From: Desulfurococcales archaeon
Lineage (GTDB): Archaea; Thermoproteota; Thermoprotei_A; Sulfolobales; Acidilobaceae
Length of the DNA: 33,454 nucleotides
Reading direction: 5' to 3'
Assembly: GCA_015520195.1 (NCBI GenBank)
Contig: WAQN01000124.1
Location: forward strand, 1 to 33,454
In this document: positions 1-8,268 of the stretch, one piece after another
Layout: each line of letters begins with the position of its first letter
Numbering within the stretch: position 1 is the stretch's first letter
Notes under the pieces: generated by a model
Databases searched by the model: none
What the model was told of the DNA's origin: nothing
The model's input: only the letters and a program-made list of their open reading frames with translations
Made by a program: the position numbers and the translations under genes

Positions 1-213
1 TACTACATCTATACCCTAAAAGCCATCTCCATAGGCTATAGGCGATGGAAAAACATCAAGCAAGCCGTAGAACTATGGACAAACCGTTCTCTAACCAACG
101 CACAAATATCAAGGATATTACAGACGCTATTAAAATTAAATCTCATAGAAAAAGAAGAAAATGAATATCGGGTAACGGATCCTGTAATAGCTGAAACGGT
201 AAAAGAGTTATGA
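1..213 (+). CDS. C-terminal fragment of a protein ending in a winged-helix-like domain, resembling archaeal AAA+/STAND ATPases (5'-truncated by window edge)
   Basis: Frame 1 open from base 1 to TGA at 211-213: YYIYTLKAISIGYRRWKNIKQAVELWTNRSLTNAQISRILQTLLKLNLIEKEENEYRVTDPVIAETVKEL. The 'A(Q)ISRILQTLLKLNLIEKE...YRVTDPVI' pattern is typical of the C-terminal wHTH of archaeal ATPase-family proteins. Confidence 0.6.
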   Translation, partial: YYIYTLKAISIGYRRWKNIKQAVELWTNRSLTNAQISRILQTLLKLNLIEKEENEYRVTDPVIAETVKEL

Positions 214-391
214 CTCTCTAATCTCTTAAAATGTATATTAAGAGTTAAAACATTAGAGAGACCATAACATAAGTTACTCGTTGAAGGTTTCATGATAGAT
301 TATGAAAAGCACTTCTGTTATGGTTAAGGGGACTTATTGTTTGAGGAATTTATTTAGGTTAATAGCTAATAACCCTGTATTTCTCTTCTAT

Positions 392-410
392 GACAACAAG
401 TATTGTTGTC
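392..410. repeat. Perfect inverted repeat GACAACAA-GTA-TTGTTGTC upstream of narG; candidate operator or hairpin
   Basis: 8-bp arms, 3-nt spacer, read directly from the sequence; about 65 nt upstream of the putative narG TATA box. Confidence 0.55.
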
Positions 411-467
411 TTATTATTTTGTGTGGATTGTGCGAGTTTGAATGTGTACTAACTATATTAAACGGTG

Positions 468-478
468 TAAATATATAT
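468..478 (+). promoter_or_regulatory. Putative archaeal TATA box for narG (TAAATATATAT)
   Basis: A/T-rich TATA-like element centred about 28 nt before the ATG at 501, fitting a leaderless transcript. Confidence 0.5.
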
Positions 479-500
479 GAGCCTTGTAGTATCATATTAA

Positions 501-3500
501 ATGACATCCTCCTATTATCCGGGTGGTAGATTGGGGGAGCATAAACTATCAAGGAGAGACTTCATAAAGATAATGGCAGCTGCTGGAGCCGCGACAACGC
601 TAGGCTCGCTTACAAGAGCTCTAAGCAGGGAGAGGTATCTAAGAGAGATTGAAAACCCAGCAGCTGCTTACCCTGAGGAGTTAAGGTCATGGGAGGACAT
701 GTATAGGCAGATGTGGCAGTACGATAAGGTTGCTCGATCAACTCACGGCGTCAACTGTACAGGCTCTTGCTCATGGTTTGTATATGTTAAGGACGGCATA
801 GTTGCATGGGAGATACAGGCGGATGACTACCCAGAGATAAGCCCGGCTATACCCAACTATGAGCCTAGGGGATGCCCTAGAGGCGCTTCATTCAGCTGGT
901 ATCTATATGCGCCTAATAGGATAAAGTACCCGTATATAAGGAAGCCTCTATTAGAACTCTGGAGGGAGGCCAGAGCCAGGTTTGATGATCCTGTAGAGGC
1001 GTGGAAGAGTATAGTCAGTGATCCAGACAAGAGGAAGAGATATACAAGTGCAAGGGGTCTAGGCGGATGGGTTAGGGCTTCATGGGATGAAGTACTAGAG
1101 ATCATAGCAGCAGCCCTAGTACATACCATAAAAGAGTATGGACCAGACAGGATATTCGGCTTCACCCCTATACCAGCAATGAGCCCAGTAAGCTACGCCT
1201 CAGGAGCCAGGTTCATAGAGCTCATAGGAGGCTCGATGGGTAGCTTCTATGACTGGTATGCAGACCTACCACCAGCCAGCCCCCAGATATGGGGGGAGCA
1301 GACAGACGTGCCTGAGAGTGCCGACTGGTACAATGCAGCCTACATAATAAACTTCGGGACAAACATACCACTAACTAGGACACCAGATGCGCACTTCTTC
1401 GTTGAAGTCAGGTATAAGGGTACTAAGATAGTAGTGGTTAGCCCTGATTTCAGCGAGCATACTAGATTCGCTGATGTATGGGTGCCAGCTAAGGCTGGCA
1501 CGGATGGGGCCTTAGCGCTGGCAATGGCTCATGTAATACTGAAGGAGTTCTACGTTGACAGGAAGACAGACTTCTTCATGGACTACGCTAAGAGGTACAC
1601 AGACCTACCCTTCCTAGTAAAGCTAGAGAAGAGGAACGGGACCTTCAGGCCAGGTAAATTCCTAAGACTCTCAGACCTGGACCCCACAGAATACCCAGAT
1701 GCCAGATACGCGGATGAGAAGAATTCAGAGTGGAAGACGCTTGTATATGATGCAAATACTAGAAGAATAAGGCTGGTAAACGGCTCCATAGGATATAGAT
1801 GGGATGGAAGCGGTAAGTGGAACCTGAAACTAGAGGATCCTGTAACAGGTACACCAGTAGACCCTGTGATCTCGTTCCACGGAATGAGCGATGAAGTAAT
1901 CCAAGTAGAATTCCCCTACTTTGGCCCAATATTCGGCGAGTCTAGAACCGCCGAGAGAGGAGTTCCAGTAAGGAAGGTGAGGACTAAGGAGGGTGAAGCC
2001 TACGTTACAACGGTATTTGACCTGCTAACAGCTTATCTAGGCATAGATAGAGGTCTGGGAGGAGACTATCCAAGCGGCTACGATGACCCGAAGCCCTTCA
2101 CACCAGCATGGCAGGAGGATATAACTGGTGTATCCAGGGAGCTTGTGATAAAGATAGCCAGGGAGTTTGCTGATACAGCAATAAAGAGTGGAGGAAGGGT
2201 AATGATAATGTTAGGTCCAGGAGTAAACCAGTGGTATCACACAGATTTGTATTATAGAGGCATACTAACCCTGATAAAACTAACAGGTGCTGAAGGAAGA
2301 AATGGTGGAGGATGGGCCCATTATGTAGGGCAAGAGAAGATAAGAACCCTAGCTGGATGGGCTAAGGTAGCGTTTGCTTTAGACTGGGTAGCACCGCCGA
2401 GACACCAAAACTCACCAAGCTTCTATTACGTCCATACAGACCAATGGCGTTATGATGCCATGGAAGTCAAATACATAGCACCACCAGGAGCTGACATCAA
2501 TGGAAGGGTAAAGTGCAACCACCCGATGGACTGTAACATAATCGCAGCTAGGCTAGGATGGCTGCCCTTCTACCCACAGTTCAATAAGAGTCCGATAGAG
2601 CTTGCAAGGGAAGCTAGGCAGCAGGGTAAGGACCCCATAGAGTACGTGGCTGAGCAGTTAAAACAGGGTAATTTGAAGCTTGCAATTGAGGATCCCGACG
2701 CTCCAGAGAACTGGATAAGAGTAATGTTCGTGTGGAGGGCCAATATACTAGGCTCAAGCTCTAAGGGCCACGAGTACTTCCTAAAACACTTCCTTGGGAG
2801 CCCCATGGAATCAGTCATGGCAGATGAACTAGCCAAGGGTAAGGTTAAGGAGGCTGTATGGAGAGACCCCGCTCCTCAGGGCAAGTTAGACCTCTTAGTG
2901 ACCATAGACTTCAGAATGGCTACCACCCCCATTTATTCGGATATAATATTGCCTGCGGCCACATGGTATGAAAAGTATGACTTGAGTATGACAGATTTAC
3001 ATACATTCATACACCCGTTCACTCCAGCAGTAGATCCGCTATGGGAGTCCAAGACGGATTGGGACATATTCAAGGAGCTCGCTAAGAAGTTCAGCGAGAT
3101 AGCGGCTAAGCACTTCCCAGAGCCAGTAGAGGATATTGTAGCCCGTGCACTATGGCATGATACCCCTATGGAGATAGCACAGCCGTACGGGGTGGTTAAG
3201 GACTGGAGGAAGGGAGAGACGGATCCAATACCAGGCAAGACGATGTGGGATCTGAAGGTTGTGAAGAGAGACTACAAGAACGTGTACAACATGTACATAA
3301 GCCTAGGCCCAGGAGGGAAGAAGGCAGGAGCCAAGGGAGTAGGCTATAGTACAAGCGACGTATACGAGGAGCTAAAGCTAAGACTCGACACGGTATACTG
3401 GGATAAGTGTCCAGATGGATGCCCAAGCCTAGAGAAGGATAAGTACGCCGCAGAGGTCATACTTGCACTTAGCCCAGAAGCCAACGGACGCCTAGGTCCT

Positions 3501-4346
3501 CGGGCATTCGCAGCACTGGAGAAGAAGACTGGAGTAAATCTACAAGACTTAGTAGTAAGCCAGGATGAGATCAGATTTGATGACATAGTGAGGCAGCCTA
3601 GGAGAGCACACACATCACCAATATGGAGCGGCATAGAGTCACCTGGCAGGACATATGCTCCATTCACTATAAACACCGAGAAACTAGTGCCGTGGAGGAC
3701 TCTAACTGGGAGACAGCACTTCTATGTAGACCACGACTGGTTCTTAGAGCTAGGAGAGATGCTACCAACATACAAGCCACCTCTCGACCCAGCTAGGTTG
3801 GGTAATTTAAAGAACACGGCTACAAAGCTAGGCTTAGGACAGGTGTCACTGGATAGGCATAGGGTCGAGGCTAACGGTAGGAGGTACCTGGTACTGAGGT
3901 ACTTAACCCCGCATGGGAAGTGGAATATACACAGCGAATTCTGGGACAACCTGAGAATGCTAACACTATTCAGGGGAGGCCAGGTCATATGGCTGAATGA
4001 CAAGGATGCGGAATGGGCTGGCATAAGTGATAATGACTGGGTAGAGGTTGTCAACGACAATGGAGTGATAGTTACTAGAGTAGCCACAAGCCCGAGAATA
4101 CCGGAGGGAGTAGCCATAATGTACCATGCACAGGAGAGGCACCTATATGTGAGGAAGAGCAAGCTCACCGGGAAGAAGGGTGGAATCCACAACAGCACTA
4201 CAAAGGTTGACTTGAAGCCCACAAAAATGGTAGGAGGATACGCGCAGCTAAGCTACTTCTTCAACTACTATGGGCCAACCGGGGTTAACAGGGATACAGT
4301 TGCAGTAGTCTATTTGCATGAGAAGTTGGGTTCCGACGTGGGGTGA
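501..4346 (+). CDS. narG: Respiratory nitrate reductase alpha subunit (Mo-bisMGD, DMSO reductase superfamily) with Tat signal
   Basis: 1281 aa. Tat motif SRRDFIKIM. FS0 motif HGVNCTGSCSW...EPRGCPRGASFSWYLY. Mo-ligand region SFYDWYADLPPASPQIWGEQTDVPESADWYN. C-terminal MYHAQERH and GGIHNSTTKV...MVGGYAQLSYFFNYYG are near-identical to bacterial NarG as I recall it. Confidence 0.97.
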   Translation: MTSSYYPGGRLGEHKLSRRDFIKIMAAAGAATTLGSLTRALSRERYLREIENPAAAYPEELRSWEDMYRQMWQYDKVARSTHGVNCTGSCSWFVYVKDGIVAWEIQADDYPEISPAIPNYEPRGCPRGASFSWYLYAPNRIKYPYIRKPLLELWREARARFDDPVEAWKSIVSDPDKRKRYTSARGLGGWVRASWDEVLEIIAAALVHTIKEYGPDRIFGFTPIPAMSPVSYASGARFIELIGGSMGSFYDWYADLPPASPQIWGEQTDVPESADWYNAAYIINFGTNIPLTRTPDAHFFVEVRYKGTKIVVVSPDFSEHTRFADVWVPAKAGTDGALALAMAHVILKEFYVDRKTDFFMDYAKRYTDLPFLVKLEKRNGTFRPGKFLRLSDLDPTEYPDARYADEKNSEWKTLVYDANTRRIRLVNGSIGYRWDGSGKWNLKLEDPVTGTPVDPVISFHGMSDEVIQVEFPYFGPIFGESRTAERGVPVRKVRTKEGEAYVTTVFDLLTAYLGIDRGLGGDYPSGYDDPKPFTPAWQEDITGVSRELVIKIAREFADTAIKSGGRVMIMLGPGVNQWYHTDLYYRGILTLIKLTGAEGRNGGGWAHYVGQEKIRTLAGWAKVAFALDWVAPPRHQNSPSFYYVHTDQWRYDAMEVKYIAPPGADINGRVKCNHPMDCNIIAARLGWLPFYPQFNKSPIELAREARQQGKDPIEYVAEQLKQGNLKLAIEDPDAPENWIRVMFVWRANILGSSSKGHEYFLKHFLGSPMESVMADELAKGKVKEAVWRDPAPQGKLDLLVTIDFRMATTPIYSDIILPAATWYEKYDLSMTDLHTFIHPFTPAVDPLWESKTDWDIFKELAKKFSEIAAKHFPEPVEDIVARALWHDTPMEIAQPYGVVKDWRKGETDPIPGKTMWDLKVVKRDYKNVYNMYISLGPGGKKAGAKGVGYSTSDVYEELKLRLDTVYWDKCPDGCPSLEKDKYAAEVILALSPEANGRLGPRAFAALEKKTGVNLQDLVVSQDEIRFDDIVRQPRRAHTSPIWSGIESPGRTYAPFTINTEKLVPWRTLTGRQHFYVDHDWFLELGEMLPTYKPPLDPARLGNLKNTATKLGLGQVSLDRHRVEANGRRYLVLRYLTPHGKWNIHSEFWDNLRMLTLFRGGQVIWLNDKDAEWAGISDNDWVEVVNDNGVIVTRVATSPRIPEGVAIMYHAQERHLYVRKSKLTGKKGGIHNSTTKVDLKPTKMVGGYAQLSYFFNYYGPTGVNRDTVAVVYLHEKLGSDVG

Positions 4347-4352
4347 TGATGG

Positions 4353-5753
4353 ATGGTTAGGGCCCAGATATCCATGGTTATGGTTCTTGATAAGTGTATA
4401 GGCTGTCACACCTGTAGCCTCACCTGCAAGCATGTATGGACGAATAGGGAAGGGCAAGAGTATGCATGGTGGAACAACGTAGAGACAAGACCTGGCGTTG
4501 GCTATCCGAAGAGATGGGAGGACCAGGAGAAATACGGTGGGGGATGGGTTCTAGAGAATGGTAAGCTACGCCTAAGGCTAGAGGCAATGGGTAAGAGGGA
4601 TCCGCCAAGCATAAAGGACTACTACCAGCCATTCGAGTACAACTATGAGGAGCTATTCACAGAGGAGATAAGGGATCAGCAGCCCGCAGCTAATCCAATA
4701 AACATGTATACTGGAGAGGAGATGGATGTAAAGTGGGGTCCTAACTGGGATGACGATCTGGCAGGAGCCAACATATACGCGGGGATGGACCCGAACTGGA
4801 GGATCCTAGAGAAAGAGATATACCTGAACTTCAAAGATGTATTCATGTTCTATCTACCCAGAATATGCAACCACTGCCTAAACCCATCATGCCTCTATGC
4901 ATGTCCCAGGAAGTCAATATACAAGAGGGAAGAGGACGGAGTAGTACTAATAGATCAAACCAGGTGTAGGGGTTATAGATACTGTGTCACAGCTTGTCCC
5001 TATAAGAAGGTATACTATAACTGGAAAACCGGGAAGAGCGAGAAGTGCATATTATGCTATCCAAGGCTAGAGACGGGCCAGGCTACGGTTTGTACTGTTT
5101 CATGCGTAGGAAAGATAAGATACATGGGTGTAGTCCTCTACGACGAGGAGAGAGTTATAGAAGCTGCAAGTGCTCCGGAGAATGAACTTGTAAAAGCACA
5201 GAGGGATCTAATACTAGATCCCTTCGATCCAGACGTCATAAGACAAGCCAAGGCAGACGGGATACCGGAGAACTTCATCAAAGCAGCCCAGGAGAGCCCA
5301 GTATATTACATGTTCAAGAGGTGGGAGATAGCGCTGCCCCTGCACCCAGAGTTCCGTACACTACCAATGGTATTCTACGTGCCTCCATTAAACCCGGTGA
5401 TAACAGCCCTAGATAGGAGGGGCAAGTACAACGCTGCATACGAGAATATAATACCAACTATAGATGAGCTCAGGATACCGATAAAGTATCTGGCAAGCAT
5501 GTTTTCAGCAGGGAATGAGGAGGAGGTCAGGAAAGCCCTTAAGAAACTCGTAGCAATAAGAGAGTTCTTCAGGTTAGTGAACGTTGAGGGAATGAGCAAG
5601 ACAGAAGCATCACGGGTATTATCAGAGCACGGGTTAAGCGTGAGGGACGCTGATCTAATGTACAAGTGGCTAGCCCTAGGAAGAGACAGGTGGACAATAC
5701 CAACAAGGAAGGTAGAGCTTAGAATGAAGATACCCAAGAGAGCCTCCAGATAG
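4353..5753 (+). CDS. narH: Nitrate reductase beta subunit (four-cluster Fe-S protein)
   Basis: Motifs CIGCHTCSLTCKHVWTNREG, CNHCLNPSCLYACP, CRGYRYCVTACPYKK, CILCYPRLETGQATVC; LPLHPEFRTLPMVFYVPPLNP; directly after narG. Confidence 0.97.
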   Translation: MVRAQISMVMVLDKCIGCHTCSLTCKHVWTNREGQEYAWWNNVETRPGVGYPKRWEDQEKYGGGWVLENGKLRLRLEAMGKRDPPSIKDYYQPFEYNYEELFTEEIRDQQPAANPINMYTGEEMDVKWGPNWDDDLAGANIYAGMDPNWRILEKEIYLNFKDVFMFYLPRICNHCLNPSCLYACPRKSIYKREEDGVVLIDQTRCRGYRYCVTACPYKKVYYNWKTGKSEKCILCYPRLETGQATVCTVSCVGKIRYMGVVLYDEERVIEAASAPENELVKAQRDLILDPFDPDVIRQAKADGIPENFIKAAQESPVYYMFKRWEIALPLHPEFRTLPMVFYVPPLNPVITALDRRGKYNAAYENIIPTIDELRIPIKYLASMFSAGNEEEVRKALKKLVAIREFFRLVNVEGMSKTEASRVLSEHGLSVRDADLMYKWLALGRDRWTIPTRKVELRMKIPKRASR

Positions 5754-6772
5754 TGGGGGTGAGGAAGGTGAAGACAAGGACATTCATGATCCTGGTTATA
5801 CTAATGGCGGCATCTATAACGCTAACGGGTATGGGAGTCTCACTAGTAACCGCGCAGGTGACTGAAATCAAGGCTCCCTACATTCAGGAGGCATTACCAC
5901 TGAACCCAAAGGATCCATTGTGGGGAGAGGTTGAGCTGACCCAGGTGCCACTAGTAGCACAACTCCTAGCATATCCAATGAGTCTAGACACGACGCCTAG
6001 AAGCTTGAAGTTCGCTATAGTCCACAATGGAACCCATATGGCATTCTACATAGAGTGGGACGACCAAACAATGGATGTTGAGGGTGGAGGGGAACTGAAC
6101 AAGTTCAGTGACGCTGTGGCGATTCAATTTCCAGTACAAGAGGGAGAACTACCATACATATGTATGGGTGACACGGCAAATCCCGTAAATATAGTAATGT
6201 GGAAAGCAGGGATAGGAGCTGAGAATCTAGTGGCCGGAAGTGCCTATGGTAGAGATGCCAAGGAGAGGGAGGCACTGGGACTCCAACAAGTACCGACAAG
6301 CCCGATAGAGATGCTACCAGAAGATGCACAGATATGGAAGTCACAGGCAGTATATGAGGATGGTAAATGGAGAGTAGTACTAATCAGGCCAACCGGATCG
6401 ACACACCCACTAGTCCCCGACTTAAGGCCTGGAGATTCGACTAGTATAGCATTCGCTAGATGGGAAGGCTCAAAATATGAGAGGGGAGGAGCCAAGTCAA
6501 CAAGCGGATGGTATACTGTAAAGCTAGAACAGATAGCGGTAGAGGCTGTAGAAACTGTAACCCAAACGCAGACTGTAACTACTACACAGACTACAACGGA
6601 GACCGTTACTCAAACACAGACACAAGTTACAACTGAAACGGTGACTGTAACTGAAACGACACCAGCAGTCACAGGAGCAGTCAAGGGAGCCCTTGTAGGC
6701 TTAGTGATAGCATTAATAGCCGCTATATTAGCACTAGCACTCCTATATAGGAGAGGCATGAGACCAAGTTAA
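5753..6772 (+). CDS. Secreted, membrane-anchored heme-b-type gamma subunit (ethylbenzene dehydrogenase-related / type II DMSO reductase gamma family)
   Basis: GTG start overlapping the narH TAG by 1 nt. N-terminal hydrophobic signal. FAIVHNGTHMAFYIEWDDQTMD...DAVAIQFPVQEGELPYICMGDTANPVNIVMWKAG fits the EbdC-like family. Thr/Gln-rich stalk, then C-terminal TM and RR. Confidence 0.85.
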   Translation: MGVRKVKTRTFMILVILMAASITLTGMGVSLVTAQVTEIKAPYIQEALPLNPKDPLWGEVELTQVPLVAQLLAYPMSLDTTPRSLKFAIVHNGTHMAFYIEWDDQTMDVEGGGELNKFSDAVAIQFPVQEGELPYICMGDTANPVNIVMWKAGIGAENLVAGSAYGRDAKEREALGLQQVPTSPIEMLPEDAQIWKSQAVYEDGKWRVVLIRPTGSTHPLVPDLRPGDSTSIAFARWEGSKYERGGAKSTSGWYTVKLEQIAVEAVETVTQTQTVTTTQTTTETVTQTQTQVTTETVTVTETTPAVTGAVKGALVGLVIALIAAILALALLYRRGMRPS

Positions 6773-6884
6773 ACAAATAATTTTTTAAATATTATTAATT
6801 ATATTTTATATATATTTTATTTTTAACCTGTATAGGATATGCATATATTTTACATGCAATTTAATATATAATTCTAACTAGCTT

Positions 6885-7733
6885 ATGGCAAGTGGTGGCT
6901 ATAGATTGGAATATGACTCGAATAGAGGAGTTAAATGGATGAGTCACGGAAACACCAGATTAGGATCTATAATAGAGGGGTATTTTCGGCGGGATACCAT
7001 AGTGATTATAGCCAGAGTACTGCTATGGATATATCTACTAGAACTATTGTTAAATAGATTATTATTTAGAATACTTATATTTATACCGCAGAACCAGATA
7101 GTAGATATAATGGCTACATTAACGACTTACGGGGGAAGATTTGCGTTAAACCTAACAGTTCTCATGGGATTATTAATTGTGGCTGTAACTTATAATAGAA
7201 TATTTTACTCCATACCTATACTGGTACTAGTAGCCCTAGACTCTGTAGGACTAATAAAACTATACTGGGGCCTACTACTAGTAGCCCTCCTAGTAGCTAT
7301 TATTGATAGGCGCAGGATCATCGAGGCACTATTTATAGCCTCACTGGTACTTGCATCAATAACCCCACACCCCTATATCCAGTACCTATCCAACACGTTA
7401 TGGATACTAGTACCCCTACCCTACATAACTAAGAACAGGCTGTATGCTCTGAAGTGGTCCCTCCCAATATCACTACTCCTACTAATAGCTATTGTGGGAA
7501 ACGCGTATATAATGGGTCAAATCTTTATACTGGGCATGGGGACCCTAACTCCCTGGCTATTACCCCCCGCTATAGTGTTATATTCGTTGTCTAAGCCAAG
7601 CATGGGCAGATACTCCCTCTTGCTAACTGGCCCGAGACTCCAGCTTTCCAACCAGGTGATAGTTATAGCGGCACTATACATAGCTGATATCATAGCTATA
7701 AAGGCGTCTGGCACAAATAGAAATGGGGGTTGA
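6885..7733 (+). CDS. Polytopic membrane protein in nar locus (not NarI-like); start possibly at ATG 6939
   Basis: 282 aa with many hydrophobic segments; 3' end overlaps narJ. GAGGAG at about 6925-6930, 8 nt before in-frame ATG 6939, favours the shorter start. Confidence 0.75.
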   Translation: MASGGYRLEYDSNRGVKWMSHGNTRLGSIIEGYFRRDTIVIIARVLLWIYLLELLLNRLLFRILIFIPQNQIVDIMATLTTYGGRFALNLTVLMGLLIVAVTYNRIFYSIPILVLVALDSVGLIKLYWGLLLVALLVAIIDRRRIIEALFIASLVLASITPHPYIQYLSNTLWILVPLPYITKNRLYALKWSLPISLLLLIAIVGNAYIMGQIFILGMGTLTPWLLPPAIVLYSLSKPSMGRYSLLLTGPRLQLSNQVIVIAALYIADIIAIKASGTNRNGG

Positions 7734-8268
7734 GGATTTGAAGTATACTCTCAAGACGCTCTCTATACTACTGGGATACCCTCAGGACGAGTTTAGGAAA
7801 CTCGTAGAGAACCCTGAGGATGTATATGAGCTCTTAAGCTTAGAGGATGAGGAGATAGCTAGGTTAATATATAATTTCCTCAAAGGGATAGACCCTGAAA
7901 AGGCGGATGAAATATATGTGTCGATATTCGAGCTCCCAGCCAAATGCCCCTTATATGCACACTATTACATTGTTAAGGATAAAGAGGGAGAGCTAGGCAG
8001 GTTTCTCCTTGAAATAAAAGGCCAGTTCAAGATGCATGGATATGATATACCAGCAGGTAAGGAGATCCCGGATTATTTACCTGCCATGCTTGAATTCCTA
8101 TCACTAATAGTAGAAAGGGACAAGAGGTCTGCCGCGAAGTTCGCTAAGCGCTATATAAAGACTTGGACTAAGAAGTTTAAGGCGTGTGTGGAGAGGAATA
8201 ACCGGGTATACCTGCCTGTTGCAGAGGCACTCGACAGGGTTATGGATAAGCTATTAGAGTCTTCTTAA
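7723..8268 (+). CDS. narJ: Nitrate reductase assembly chaperone, NarJ/TorD/DmsD family
   Basis: 181 aa, all-helical. YVSIFELPAKCPLYAHYYIVKDKEGELGRFLLEIKGQFKMHGYDIPAGKEIPDYLPAMLEFLSLI matches the TorD-like pattern (Y...GxExPDxLxxxLEFL); end of nar locus. Confidence 0.88.
   Translation: MGVEDLKYTLKTLSILLGYPQDEFRKLVENPEDVYELLSLEDEEIARLIYNFLKGIDPEKADEIYVSIFELPAKCPLYAHYYIVKDKEGELGRFLLEIKGQFKMHGYDIPAGKEIPDYLPAMLEFLSLIVERDKRSAAKFAKRYIKTWTKKFKACVERNNRVYLPVAEALDRVMDKLLESS

Noticed and set aside
302-529. 75-aa Cys-rich ORF overlapping the narG start
   Set aside because: Overlaps the putative narG promoter, the inverted repeat and the narG start; its cysteines arise partly from the TTGTTGTC repeat. 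No SD or family support.
3722-4222. 166-aa antisense ORF inside narG (also others at 857-1165, 2933-3238, 3344-3676)
   Set aside because: narG is unambiguous on the + strand; antisense ORFs are expected from codon bias and have no recognisable motifs.
4342-4348. GTGATGA resembling a C box of a C/D sRNA at the narG/narH junction
   Set aside because: No convincing paired D box was found nearby; explained by the narG stop codon and narH ribosome-binding region.
6837-6846. ATATGCATAT palindrome in the AT-rich intergenic region
   Set aside because: Short palindromes are expected by chance in such AT-rich sequence.
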